DNA of 64,000 nt from Natronorubrum sulfidifaciens JCM 14089. Its GTDB lineage: Archaea; Halobacteriota; Halobacteria; Halobacteriales; Natrialbaceae. Positions 1 to 7,707 of the stretch are shown one piece after another (the stretch's first letter is position 1; each line of letters begins with the position of its first letter). The notes under the pieces were generated by a model. It did not search any database, was not told where the DNA came from, and saw nothing but the letters and a program-made list of their open reading frames with translations. The position numbers and the translations under genes are program-made. Location of the stretch: positions 62,001 to 126,000 of the forward strand of contig NZ_AOHX01000037.1 of NCBI RefSeq assembly GCF_000337735.1. The letters are read 5' to 3'.

Positions 1-665
1 GAGAACCCGGCGTACGACGTCGTTGCCAGTCCCGTCCCAGCGATCGCGTTTCGCGGTGGGTGGATCGCCTCACAGTCGTAGCGGCGAGCGATCTCGAGGC
101 CCGCCTCGAGGTCGTTCCAGACGAGCGTTGCGGCCGCGTATGCGGGTGCGACAGCACGGAGGGCTGCGAGTGCGCCCTCACAGAACGACGAGAAGAGGAG
201 TTCGCCGTCGAAGCTCGCACACGCGTCGACGACGCGCTCGACGAACGGCAGCCAGACCGCACGCCGGTCGTCGCGGTCAGCCTCGGGAAGCGATTCGCCG
301 ACCCGCAACTCGCTCGTTCCGGGGGTTTTCAACTCGATGTTGACACCGACCGTCTCGGGAATCGCCTCGAGGAACTCGGTGAGTGTCGGGATCGGTTCCG
401 CGGTGTCGAGCACTCGAGCCGTCCGAAGGTCCTCGAGGCTCGTCTCCCGGACAAGACCCGACGCGTCGGTCAGGGGGCGGCCGTTGCGACGGCCCTCGAG
501 GCGCTCGTCGTGGATCACGACGGGTGTACCACAGGCAGCCGGCTGAACGTCGATCTCGAGCATCGCCGTCTCGTCGACCGCGGCGGCGTTGACGGCCGCG
601 GCGACGGTGTTTTCGGGGGCGACGCCGGCGTAGCCGCGGTGGGCGATCACGATGGGTGAAACCAT
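1..665 (-). CDS. glycerophosphodiester phosphodiesterase family protein (3' end off window)
   Basis: It probably hydrolyses glycerophosphodiesters to sn-glycerol 3-phosphate and an alcohol. About 221 residues are visible; the C-terminus lies beyond the left edge, so the gene is partial only because of the window. Family motifs seen: HRGYAG at residues 9-14, PENT at 17-20, EID at 37-39 and HD at 52-53, which together form the metal and acid-base site of the GDPD TIM barrel, followed by an NIELK strand near residue 107. The ATG at 665 starts MVSPIVIAHRG. There is no signal peptide, so the enzyme is probably cytoplasmic. It is divergent from an ABC-2 exporter, with a dyad in the shared intergenic region. 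The family is secure; the substrate is unknown. Confidence 0.9.
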   Translation of the reverse strand, partial: MVSPIVIAHRGYAGVAPENTVAAAVNAAAVDETAMLEIDVQPAACGTPVVIHDERLEGRRNGRPLTDASGLVRETSLEDLRTARVLDTAEPIPTLTEFLEAIPETVGVNIELKTPGTSELRVGESLPEADRDDRRAVWLPFVERVVDACASFDGELLFSSFCEGALAALRAVAPAYAAATLVWNDLEAGLEIARRYDCEAIHPPRNAIAGTGLATTSYAGF

Positions 666-678
666 TGTCGAGTGAGAT

Positions 679-702
679 AGTTACAAACAGCCGGCTGTAA
701 CT
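679..702. promoter_or_regulatory. bulged dyad in the GDPD/ABC divergent intergenic region
   Basis: A perfect 12-base palindrome, ACAGCCGGCTGT, lies at 687-698 and is flanked by outer arms AGTTAC and GTAACT, with a four-base asymmetry on the left. It sits just upstream of the GDPD start, near its expected promoter, and about 80 bases from the ABC start. It could be an operator. That role is inferred from position only. Confidence 0.4.
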
Positions 703-750
703 GTTCCCCCGACCGTTCGGCCGCGTACACGGCAGCGTCCGTGACCCACG

Positions 751-756
751 TTTAAG
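751..756 (+). promoter_or_regulatory. TATA-like box of the ABC-2 operon
   Basis: TTTAAG is centred about 26 bases before the ATG at 780. This fits a leaderless haloarchaeal transcript and favours 780 over the in-frame upstream starts at 756 and 771. Confidence 0.5.
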
Positions 757-779
757 TGTCAGCACAGTGTATGATCCCC

Positions 780-1673
780 ATGTCAGCCATTCGGATCGCC
801 GACCTCACCAAGCGATACGGCGAGATCGCCGCGAACGACGGCATCTCCTTCGAGGTCGGGCGGGGCGAAATCTTCGGCTATCTCGGCCCGAACGGGGCCG
901 GCAAGACGACGACGATCCGGCTCCTGCTTGGGCTCATCAAGCCGACGTCGGGAACGGCGGAGCTGCTCGGTGCAGATATCCGTGACCGACGGGCACTCAC
1001 TGCGGCGAAAGCCGATCTCGGCTATCTGCCGGATACGCTCGGCTTCGAGGAGCGACTCACCGGGCGGGAGGCACTCGATTACTTCGCCCGGATGCGCGGC
1101 GACGACCGGCGCGACGAACTGCTTGACCTCTTTGAACCGCCGCTCGAGAAGCGGATCGAGACGTACTCGGCGGGGAACCGACGAATGCTCGGGATCGTTC
1201 AGGCGTTCATGCACGACCCGGCAGTCGCGATTCTGGACGAACCAACGGCCGGACTGGACCCGCTCAAACAGGACCGAATGCACGCCTTTCTCGAGGCCGA
1301 ACGCGACGCTGGGAAGACCATCTTCTTCTCCTCACACGTCTTGAGCGAGGTCCAACGCGTCTGTGACCGCGTCGGCATCATTCGGGAGGGTGAGTTGGTC
1401 GCACTCGAGGAGATCGACGACTTGCTCGAGCGGGGCGGCAAGGAGGTTCGGGTCCAGTTGGCCGAGCCAGTCGACGAGGCGGCGTTTATCACGCCGGAGA
1501 TGATCGATGTCGAGGCCGTCGACAACACGGTCCGGTTCACCTACACTGGTGAGGCCGCAGCGCTGTTGGCGCATCTCGTTCGGTTCGAGATCGACGATGT
1601 CGGTATCGGGGACCCACAGCTCGACGATATCTTCAAACACTACTACGGGGACGACGGTGCCACGGAGGACTGA
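780..1673 (+). CDS. ABC-2 type transporter ATP-binding protein
   Basis: ATPase subunit that powers an ABC-2 exporter formed with the two permeases directly downstream. It has 297 residues from the preferred ATG at 780. Walker A is GPNGAGKT (residues 36-43) and Walker B is AILDEPTAGLDP. The signature region reads YSAGNRRML instead of the usual SGGQ or SKGM form, which is a divergent signature but typical in place. An H-loop follows (FFSSHVLSEV). The C-terminal 70 residues match the extension common in drug- or polysaccharide-type ABC-2 ATPases. The stop overlaps the next start (TGATG), so the genes are translationally coupled. The cargo cannot be read from the sequence. Confidence 0.94.
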   Translation: MSAIRIADLTKRYGEIAANDGISFEVGRGEIFGYLGPNGAGKTTTIRLLLGLIKPTSGTAELLGADIRDRRALTAAKADLGYLPDTLGFEERLTGREALDYFARMRGDDRRDELLDLFEPPLEKRIETYSAGNRRMLGIVQAFMHDPAVAILDEPTAGLDPLKQDRMHAFLEAERDAGKTIFFSSHVLSEVQRVCDRVGIIREGELVALEEIDDLLERGGKEVRVQLAEPVDEAAFITPEMIDVEAVDNTVRFTYTGEAAALLAHLVRFEIDDVGIGDPQLDDIFKHYYGDDGATED

Positions 1674-2455
1674 TGACGGCCATCCTTCGCAACGAGTCGA
1701 GAACGCTCCTCCGTGGGACGATCACCCTGACCGGGCTGCTCGTCTTGCTCTCGGCGTTTCTCCTCGTCGTGTTCCCGAGCATTCAGGAAGAGGCGGCGCT
1801 GTTCGAGGCGGTGTATCCGGAGTATCTCCTCTTGATGCTCGGGGTCGAAGAGTTGCACACGATCGAGGGGTTCGTCGGCGGCTACATCTTCCCGTTTATC
1901 TGGATCCTGCTAGCCGGACTCTACTTTGCGTACGTCAGCGCGGGCATGATCTCGAGAGACGTTCGGACGCGACAGTTGGATCTTACGCTCGCAGGGCCGG
2001 TCTCGCGCGAGTCGGTCGTCCTCCAGAAAGTGGGCGCGCTGTGGCTCCCACTGGTCGCGTTGAATCTCGGGTTGGTGGCCGTGTTACTCGTCGGGACGCC
2101 GCTTCTGGACGAGTCACTCGAGTTCGGCGCTCTCGTGATGGTTCACCTGCTCGGGATTCCCTACTTGCTGGTCTGTGCCGGCGTTGGAATCGTCTGCTCC
2201 GTCGTTTTCGACCGCGTCGAAACCGCGCAGGCGACGGCGCTGGTGGTCGTGTTCGTCCTCTGGCTGATCGATGGGCTCTCCCAACTGAACCCCGAGTACG
2301 AGTGGATCGGCAACCTCACGCCGAGTCGGTACTACGACCCGTCGGCGATCCTCGTCCACGAGGAGTACGCGTTCCTCGACGCCGGCGTTCTCCTTGCGGC
2401 GTTTCTCGTCTTGCTGGGTGTCGCCATCCTCATTTTCGTCCGGAGGGATCTCTAA
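1673..2455 (+). CDS. ABC-2 type transporter permease (first paralogue)
   Basis: Membrane subunit of the exporter encoded by this three-gene operon. It has 260 residues and about six hydrophobic segments: an N-terminal helix near 17-37, a pair near 65-90, and four more between 120 and 258. A conserved cytoplasmic block reads DLTLAGPVSRESVVLQK (about 102-118). It starts inside the stop of the ATPase gene. It is clearly homologous over its whole length to the next gene (shared LHTIEGF, YFAYV, PVSRESV, PSRYYDP), so the pair arose by tandem duplication and probably forms a heterodimer. Confidence 0.9.
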   Translation: MTAILRNESRTLLRGTITLTGLLVLLSAFLLVVFPSIQEEAALFEAVYPEYLLLMLGVEELHTIEGFVGGYIFPFIWILLAGLYFAYVSAGMISRDVRTRQLDLTLAGPVSRESVVLQKVGALWLPLVALNLGLVAVLLVGTPLLDESLEFGALVMVHLLGIPYLLVCAGVGIVCSVVFDRVETAQATALVVVFVLWLIDGLSQLNPEYEWIGNLTPSRYYDPSAILVHEEYAFLDAGVLLAAFLVLLGVAILIFVRRDL

Positions 2456-2456
2456 C

Positions 2457-3239
2457 ATGACGGCGATCTTCCGACTCGAGTCGAGAAAGCGGATTCGGGG
2501 TTCGGTCGTGTTAGTCGCCGTCTTCGCCCTGCTGTCGGCGCTGTACTTCTCGATGTTCCCCGGCGTTCAAGACGAGATGGACGTCTTCGAGGAGGCGTTC
2601 CCGGAGTTCATGTTCGACCTGTTCGGCATCGAAGCGCTCCACACCATCGAGGGATTCATCGCCGCCGAGATCTACTCCTTTTTTTGGGTGTTGCTCGTCG
2701 CCATCTACTTCGCGTACGTCGGGGCCGGCCTGATCGCTGGCGACGTCCAGAACCGGACGATGGATCTCACGCTCTCGAATCCGGTCTCCCGTGAATCGGT
2801 CATCCTCCAGAAGGTCGCCGCACTGTGGGTTCCGCTGGTCGCCTTGAACGTCGGGGTCCCGCTCATCGTCTACGTCGGTGCGCTCGTCATCGGCGAGTCG
2901 TTCGATCCGGTCGCTCTCGCGATGGCTCACGTGCTTTCTATCCCCTATCTGCTGGTCTGTGCCGGGATCGGTCTCGTGCTCTCGGTGCTCGTCGATCACG
3001 TCCGAACCGCGAGAGCGGCGGCGCTGAGTCTGGTACTCTCCCTCTGGCTGGTCGACGGCGTCTCGAGGGTGGACCCGGAGTACGAGTGGCTCGGTGACGC
3101 CACGCCGAGTCGGTACTACGATCCGACGGCGATCCTCGTCCGCGAGGAGTACGCGGTTCTCGACGCCGCCATCCTGCTTACGGTCTTCGTCGTCCTCGTG
3201 GCCGTCGCCGTCGCCGTCTTCACTCGCCGAGATATCTGA
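2457..3239 (+). CDS. ABC-2 type transporter permease (second paralogue)
   Basis: Second permease of the exporter, 260 residues, the same length as its neighbour. The ATG at 2457 lies one base after the upstream TAA, and an in-frame extension back to 2394 would run into the previous gene, so 2457 is preferred. It shares LHTIEGF, FAYVGAGLI, DLTLSNPVSRESVILQK, IPYLLVCAG and ATPSRYYDPTAILV with the first permease. The likely complex is one dimeric ATPase with one of each permease. The substrate is unknown. Export of a toxic compound or lipid is only one possibility. Confidence 0.9.
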   Translation: MTAIFRLESRKRIRGSVVLVAVFALLSALYFSMFPGVQDEMDVFEEAFPEFMFDLFGIEALHTIEGFIAAEIYSFFWVLLVAIYFAYVGAGLIAGDVQNRTMDLTLSNPVSRESVILQKVAALWVPLVALNVGVPLIVYVGALVIGESFDPVALAMAHVLSIPYLLVCAGIGLVLSVLVDHVRTARAAALSLVLSLWLVDGVSRVDPEYEWLGDATPSRYYDPTAILVREEYAVLDAAILLTVFVVLVAVAVAVFTRRDI

Positions 3240-3301
3240 CAGTCAGTCTCCGATGAACGAAGGGCCGGGCTATATCGAAATCGGCAACGTGGGCTCTTCG
3301 C

Positions 3302-4285
3302 ATGACACCGAGTCGACGAGCGGTGTTGGAACGTGTGGGCATGACGGTGACGATGGCGACTGTCGCCAGCGCAGGCGCTGCCACGGCCGCCACACAGGAG
3401 TCGGCTGACGATGCGCTCCCGGCGTACAGCCAGTGGCTCACGATCGACGACGGTAGCCTCGAGTTCGCCTTCGTCGATTGGGCGACCCTCGAGGCGTACG
3501 TTCGGGACGACCTCGAGACGGCCGACCCCGACGAAACGGTTCCGGCGGCGTACGAAGCGGACCCGATGATCGCGCCCGTCTCAGAGGGGGCGCTCTCGAC
3601 GTACCTGTTCGTCGGACTCACGCTCGGCCAGTTCAGGCTCGGCGGGCTCCTCGACGACGGAGCGTTGGAATCGTCCGTCGAGGGACTACTTCGGACGACC
3701 GACGTGTTCGTCGTGACCGGACAGATCGACCCCGCAGCGATCGACGAACAGGTCACGGCCGAACCGGAAGCCGAGTTCATCAGGCAACTCGAGCGGACGG
3801 CTGAGATCGACGGCTACGACGTCTACACGCCGGTTGCCGACGACACTGACGCGGCGATCGCCGTCGGCGACGAAGCGCTCGTGATCGCCACCGGCGAGGA
3901 CGTCGATACAGCCGACGACCCGAGGGCCGGACTCGACCGAGCGATCGAGGCGTCGACGGGGACCGTCGACCGGGCGACGGATTCCTCCGAGGCGTTCGCG
4001 TGGACCCTCGAGCGCGCTGGCGATGGCGACGTCGTCGTCGGGCAGTACGGCGACGGCGGCGCGCTCGTCGACTTCGCATCCGACGGACTCGAGGACGCCG
4101 AGAGCATCGTCTCGTCGCTTGCTGTCGAAGACGAGGAAACCTCGACCGGCGATTTCGCGGCAGTCATCGACGACCCCGATACGGCGACACTCGAGGCCGT
4201 CCTCGGTGCTTCGGCGGACGAGCGCTCGCTCGATATCGCAGACGACCGCGTGACGGCCACTGGGACGTGGCGAGAACTCGACTGA
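3302..4285 (+). CDS. hypothetical secreted haloarchaeal protein
   Basis: No function recognised. The 327-residue acidic protein begins with a possible twin-arginine signal (SRRAVLERVGMTVTM, then an Ala-rich segment ending near residue 30, AATAATQ). The lipobox cysteine is absent, so it may be a soluble secreted protein. The mature part is rich in Asp and Glu and alternates predicted strands and helices (for example VVTGQIDPAAIDEQV and VVVGQYGDGGALVDFASDGLEDAESIV). It follows the ABC-2 permease by 62 bases on the same strand, and the next small ORF follows after 9 bases. Confidence 0.8.
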   Translation: MTPSRRAVLERVGMTVTMATVASAGAATAATQESADDALPAYSQWLTIDDGSLEFAFVDWATLEAYVRDDLETADPDETVPAAYEADPMIAPVSEGALSTYLFVGLTLGQFRLGGLLDDGALESSVEGLLRTTDVFVVTGQIDPAAIDEQVTAEPEAEFIRQLERTAEIDGYDVYTPVADDTDAAIAVGDEALVIATGEDVDTADDPRAGLDRAIEASTGTVDRATDSSEAFAWTLERAGDGDVVVGQYGDGGALVDFASDGLEDAESIVSSLAVEDEETSTGDFAAVIDDPDTATLEAVLGASADERSLDIADDRVTATGTWRELD

Positions 4286-4294
4286 CGGCCACTG

Positions 4295-4612
4295 ATGTCG
4301 AACCCGACGACTGCCGGCCCAGTCCTCACGACGCTCGCACTCGAAGCCCGTTCGATGCCCGAACCCACGCTCGAAGACGTCGAACACAGCCTCGACCGGG
4401 CGACGGATCTCGAGACCGAGGCCGCCGTCGCCGCGTTACAGACGGCCCGTCAGGATCTCACAGCCCTCGAGGGAGAGCCAACCGTCGACGAAACCCGCCG
4501 ACAGGAACTCGCGACGACGCTCGAGCAGCGGCTTCGCGAGGTGAAAAACCGTGAGGCCTACGACAGCGCGTTCGGTGCGGCGATGAATCCGGACGACGAG
4601 GACGCACCGTAG
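4295..4612 (+). CDS. small hypothetical helical protein
   Basis: A 105-residue, highly charged ORF with no recognised domain. Residues 25-90 are a run of predicted helix with regular Leu/Ala spacing (VEHSLDRATDLETEAAVAALQTA and TTLEQRLREVKNR), so a helical bundle or coiled coil is likely. The first ATG is at 4295. A second ATG at 4355 (MPEPTLEDV) fits the charged haloarchaeal style better and may be the real start. It lies 9 bases after the previous gene on the same strand. Confidence 0.65.
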   Translation: MSNPTTAGPVLTTLALEARSMPEPTLEDVEHSLDRATDLETEAAVAALQTARQDLTALEGEPTVDETRRQELATTLEQRLREVKNREAYDSAFGAAMNPDDEDAP

Positions 4613-4667
4613 GCTGTCTGCCGGTGGCCCCGGCGAGAACCCGGCGAGATCGGCCGCCCTCCCACCC

Positions 4668-4674
4668 TTTTATT
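4668..4674 (+). promoter_or_regulatory. TATA-like box of npdG
   Basis: TTTTATT is centred about 28 bases before the ATG at 4699, at the distance expected for a leaderless or near-leaderless transcript. Confidence 0.45.
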
Positions 4675-4698
4675 CGGCTGCCGTCCCGAGTGTCGGAC

Positions 4699-5367
4699 AT
4701 GCGAATCGCACTACTCGGCGGAACCGGCGACATCGGACAGGGACTGGCCCTGCGCTTTGCGCTCGAGACGGACCACGAGGTCCTCATCGGCTCTCGAGAC
4801 CCCGAAAAGGCCCGCGAGGCAGCCGAAGACTACGAGGCCGAACTCGAAGCGCGCGGTGTTGATGCGAACATCAAAGGCTTCAAAAACGGAATGGCGGCCG
4901 ACCGATCCGATATCGTCGTCCTCAGCGTCCCACCGTACCACGTCGGCGACACGATCGAGGCCGTCGAAGACCGTCTCGACGAGGAGACGATTCTGGTTAC
5001 CCCCGCGGTCGGGATGAAAGGCGACGAAGATGGCCTGCATTATCACCCACCGGGGACGGGCAGCGTCACCGAACTCGTCGCCGAGCGCGCCCCCGACGAG
5101 GTACCCGTCGTCGGTGCGTTCCACAATCTCGCAGCCGACGCGCTCGCGGACCTCGACACCGACCTCGATCTCGACACCCTGTTAGTTGCAAACGACGCTG
5201 ACGCCAAAGAGACCGTCCGCAATCTCACGAACGAGATCGAGGGACTGCGCGCACTCGATGTCGGCCCGCTGGCCAACGCTGCCGAGGTCGAAAGCGTCAC
5301 CCCCCTCGTGATCAACATCGCGAAGTACAACGAGGACCTCCACGACGTCGGCGTGAAGTTCCACTAG
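4699..5367 (+). CDS. npdG: NADPH-dependent F420 reductase
   Basis: Moves hydride between NADP(H) and the deazaflavin coenzyme F420 in the cytoplasm. The 222-residue protein opens with the nucleotide-binding motif LLGGTGDIGQGLALR (residues 5-19), followed by an Arg after strand 2 (IGSRDPEKA) that fits the NADP phosphate. Later blocks typical of the family are VVLSVPPYHV, ILVTPAVGM and VGAFHNLAADAL. The start at 4699 matches the usual family N-terminus (MRIALLGGTG); the ORF is open back to 4624. It is a single-gene unit, followed by a T-rich stretch. Confidence 0.92.
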   Translation: MRIALLGGTGDIGQGLALRFALETDHEVLIGSRDPEKAREAAEDYEAELEARGVDANIKGFKNGMAADRSDIVVLSVPPYHVGDTIEAVEDRLDEETILVTPAVGMKGDEDGLHYHPPGTGSVTELVAERAPDEVPVVGAFHNLAADALADLDTDLDLDTLLVANDADAKETVRNLTNEIEGLRALDVGPLANAAEVESVTPLVINIAKYNEDLHDVGVKFH

Positions 5368-5378
5368 CATCTGAAATA

Positions 5379-5383
5379 TTTTT
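5379..5383 (+). terminator. T-run after npdG
   Basis: Five T residues, in the context AAATATTTTTG, begin 11 bases after the npdG stop. Short T-runs are the usual archaeal termination signal. There is no hairpin before it. Confidence 0.4.
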
Positions 5384-5467
5384 GTCGTCGTCTGATACAA
5401 GAGTGGGGCTGAGACGCCCCGAACCCGGCGACCCTGGTTCCTGAACGGTTGTGTCAGAGCTGGGCCA

Positions 5468-6196
5468 CTACAGGAGACCGAACAGGCCGAACAGTCCCAG
5501 TGGAACGCCGACGCTCACCGCAGCCGCCGCTCGAGAGAGCTCTGCTTCCCGCCTCAGTCCGCCGGTGAGCAGGTACCACTGCCAGCCGAGTGTGGCGAGC
5601 GACGCCAGCACGAACACGGGTTGTATCGACGCGAGCGCTGCTTCTAGTACGGTTACTGCCCGGTCGGGATCAGTGATCGTCATGTCCTCGAGAGCGATTC
5701 GTAACCCGAGGAGTCCGACTGCGAGTCGGAAAAACTCTGGAACTGCCGCCCAGCCGGCGAGCGAAAGCGAGCCCGCAAACGACGGCCCCCCGTTCGCAAG
5801 CCGTCCGGCTCCGAACAGCACCACGCCCCCAACGAGCCAGAGTACGAACGGGCCGATCAGTGCCATCCAGAGGTAGTCATACGCTGCTTCCTGAACCATC
5901 GAACCCATATCACGCTCGATCGTTTCGGGTTCGTCACAGTCCATCGCTTCGTCCATCATCTCCCCTTGCATGTCACAGATCGGTTCGGGCGGGCGATCCG
6001 GATTATCCATCGTCACCGTCCCGTCGACTGAACCAGCGAGCATCGCTCCGACGAGCAGGATCGAACCGACGAAACAGAGCGCGAGCAGCGTGACGATTCC
6101 CGCCGCAATGGGGAGCGTTTCGGCTGGTGGTCGCTCGTCGAAGAACGTCGCCGGCGATAGGAGGAGTTGTTTGAGGCTGCGACTGGTGGGGACCAT
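5468..6196 (-). CDS. Yip1-like integral membrane protein
   Basis: A 242-residue protein with the layout of archaeal Yip1-domain proteins. The short N-terminus contains LLLSPATFFDERPP, a common Yip1 lead-in, followed by a membrane segment (about 29-54). An acidic external loop with three Cys (CDMQGEMMDEAMDCDEPET) spans residues 73-95. Four further membrane segments lie between 108 and 242. The exact role of archaeal Yip1-like proteins is unknown. The gene is convergent with npdG and divergent from the cobalamin-binding protein gene. Confidence 0.75.
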   Translation of the reverse strand: MVPTSRSLKQLLLSPATFFDERPPAETLPIAAGIVTLLALCFVGSILLVGAMLAGSVDGTVTMDNPDRPPEPICDMQGEMMDEAMDCDEPETIERDMGSMVQEAAYDYLWMALIGPFVLWLVGGVVLFGAGRLANGGPSFAGSLSLAGWAAVPEFFRLAVGLLGLRIALEDMTITDPDRAVTVLEAALASIQPVFVLASLATLGWQWYLLTGGLRREAELSRAAAAVSVGVPLGLFGLFGLL

Positions 6197-6211
6197 TTCT
6201 CCCTGCTGTTT

Positions 6212-6226
6212 TTACCACAGCGGTAA
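6212..6226. promoter_or_regulatory. small dyad between divergent genes
   Basis: TTACC-ACAGC-GGTAA is a perfect five-base inverted repeat 16 bases upstream of the Yip1-like start, in the region shared with the BtuF-like gene. It may be an operator half-site pair. There is no other support. Confidence 0.25.
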
Positions 6227-6307
6227 GTGTTTTTCTTCGTAGGTCTGCGATACGGTTCTATCCGAGAGAAGCCGCTGTTTTTGATCATGCACCACCAACG
6301 ATTAGCC

Positions 6308-7258
6308 ATGCGAATCGTTACGACGCTTCCTTCGGCGACCGAAACCGTCGCCGCCCTCGACCTCGAGCCGGCGGCCGTCTCCCACGAATGTGACCACCCA
6401 CCCGGCATCGAATCGCTCCCGTCGGTCACGGCCTCGAGAATCGACACCGACGGCTCGAGTGCCGAGATCGACAGTCAGGTGCTCGAGACTGCCGATGACG
6501 GAGGCGTCTACGACGTCGACACCGAACTGCTCGCGGAGCTCGACCCCGAGCTGATCGTCACGCAGGGGATGTGTGACGTCTGTGCGGTCGACGAGACGGT
6601 CATCACCGAGGCCGTCGACGCGCTCGATACGAACCCGGAAATCCTGACGACTGACCCCCACCGCGTTTCCGACGTTCTCGACGACCTCGAGCGAGTCGGC
6701 CACGCGACGGGCCGCGAGAAACGCGCCAGCGAGGTGCGGGCCGACCTCGAGTCCCGAATCGACGCGATCCAAGCACGAACGGCCGACCTCAAGGCCGACG
6801 ACCGGCCACGGGTCGCCATCTTCGACTGGACCGACCCCGCCATGATCGCGGGCCACTGGACGGCCGACCTCGTCGAGTGGGCCGGCGGCACGTACGGGCT
6901 GGCCGACGCCGGCGAGCGCTCGCGGCCCCGCGAGTGGGAGGAGATCCGCGAATACGACCCGGAACTCGTGATCGTCGCCCCCTGTGGCTTCGGCCTCGAG
7001 CAGGTCGCCGCCAACGCGGCGGATCTTACCGACCGCGAGGGCTGGGACGAGCTTACCGCAGTCGAAAACGGTCGCGTCTGGGCGATGGACGGCGATCACT
7101 ACCTCAACCGGCCCGGCCCGCGGCTGGTCGACACCCTCGAGGCGCTGGCCCCGATCGTCCAGCCCGACATCTTCGACGAGGAGACGCCGCCGGAATCGCT
7201 TTCGGAGATCGCGGTTCCGTTCGAGACGCTTTTGGATCGACTCGAGGCAGACGCCTAA
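6308..7258 (+). CDS. cobalamin/iron-type periplasmic-binding-fold protein (BtuF-like)
   Basis: Has the helical-backbone binding-protein fold of BtuF/FhuD. The 316-residue protein runs from MRIVTTLPSATETVAAL through the interlobe region to the C-lobe (NGRVWAMDGDHYLNRPGPRLVDTLE). There is no signal peptide or lipobox, so it is not an ordinary ABC-transporter receptor. Many archaea have such cytoplasmic versions, usually annotated as cobalamin-binding proteins. A CDVC cysteine pair (TQGMCDVCAVDE) lies near residue 95. The ATG at 6308 is the family-like start; the ORF is open back to 6227. The ligand is inferred, not shown. A JAMM protease gene follows after 7 bases. Confidence 0.82.
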   Translation: MRIVTTLPSATETVAALDLEPAAVSHECDHPPGIESLPSVTASRIDTDGSSAEIDSQVLETADDGGVYDVDTELLAELDPELIVTQGMCDVCAVDETVITEAVDALDTNPEILTTDPHRVSDVLDDLERVGHATGREKRASEVRADLESRIDAIQARTADLKADDRPRVAIFDWTDPAMIAGHWTADLVEWAGGTYGLADAGERSRPREWEEIREYDPELVIVAPCGFGLEQVAANAADLTDREGWDELTAVENGRVWAMDGDHYLNRPGPRLVDTLEALAPIVQPDIFDEETPPESLSEIAVPFETLLDRLEADA

Positions 7259-7265
7259 CTAGCTG

Positions 7266-7694
7266 ATGACACTCGATCCCGAACTCGTCGTTCCGACCGC
7301 CGTTCGTGACGCAATCCTCGAGCGCACCCGCGACGGCCACCCCGAGGAGATCTGTGGGGTCTTTGGCGGCGAATACGACCCCGACGGGCGAAGTCGCGCT
7401 CGCTCGCAGTACCCAGCCGCAAACGTCGCCGAGACGCCACGAACGCGCTACCGGATCGACCCGGAGGCCCAACTCGAGATTTTCGAGCGCCTCGAAGAGC
7501 GCGGCGAGGAGATCGTCGGCTTCTATCACTCTCACCCCCGCGGGCCGCCACGGCCAAGCGAGACCGACGTCGCGCAGGCGACCTGGCCGGATCGCTCGTA
7601 TCTGATCGTCTCGCTCGAGCCACGCGAGGTCGGCTCGTGGCGCTGGCGGGCCGCCGACGACCGATTCGAACGTGAGGCTGTCGTCCTCGAGTGA
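7266..7694 (+). CDS. JAMM/MPN metalloprotease (desampylase-like)
   Basis: Probable zinc isopeptidase that removes ubiquitin-like SAMP proteins, as established for HvJAMM1 of Haloferax. The 142-residue protein is a bare MPN domain. The catalytic Glu lies in HPEEICGVFGG (about residues 26-36) and the JAMM zinc motif HSHPRGPPRPSETD has both His, the Ser and the Asp in place (about 87-100). It shares a strand with the BtuF-like gene and starts 7 bases after it. The substrate (SAMP conjugates) is inferred from the family. Confidence 0.9.
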   Translation: MTLDPELVVPTAVRDAILERTRDGHPEEICGVFGGEYDPDGRSRARSQYPAANVAETPRTRYRIDPEAQLEIFERLEERGEEIVGFYHSHPRGPPRPSETDVAQATWPDRSYLIVSLEPREVGSWRWRAADDRFEREAVVLE

Positions 7695-7707
7695 CGGACG
7701 ATGCGGC

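Noticed and set aside
5403-5450. TPP-riboswitch-like sequence (GGGGCTGAGACGCCCC, then ACCCTGG and CCTGAACGG)
   Set aside because: The CTGAGA-ACCC-CCTGA order recalls a TPP element, but the 3' conserved helix and the GTAGGGA-type end are absent. Downstream on the plus strand there is only the end of a convergent gene. It is probably chance or at most a relic.
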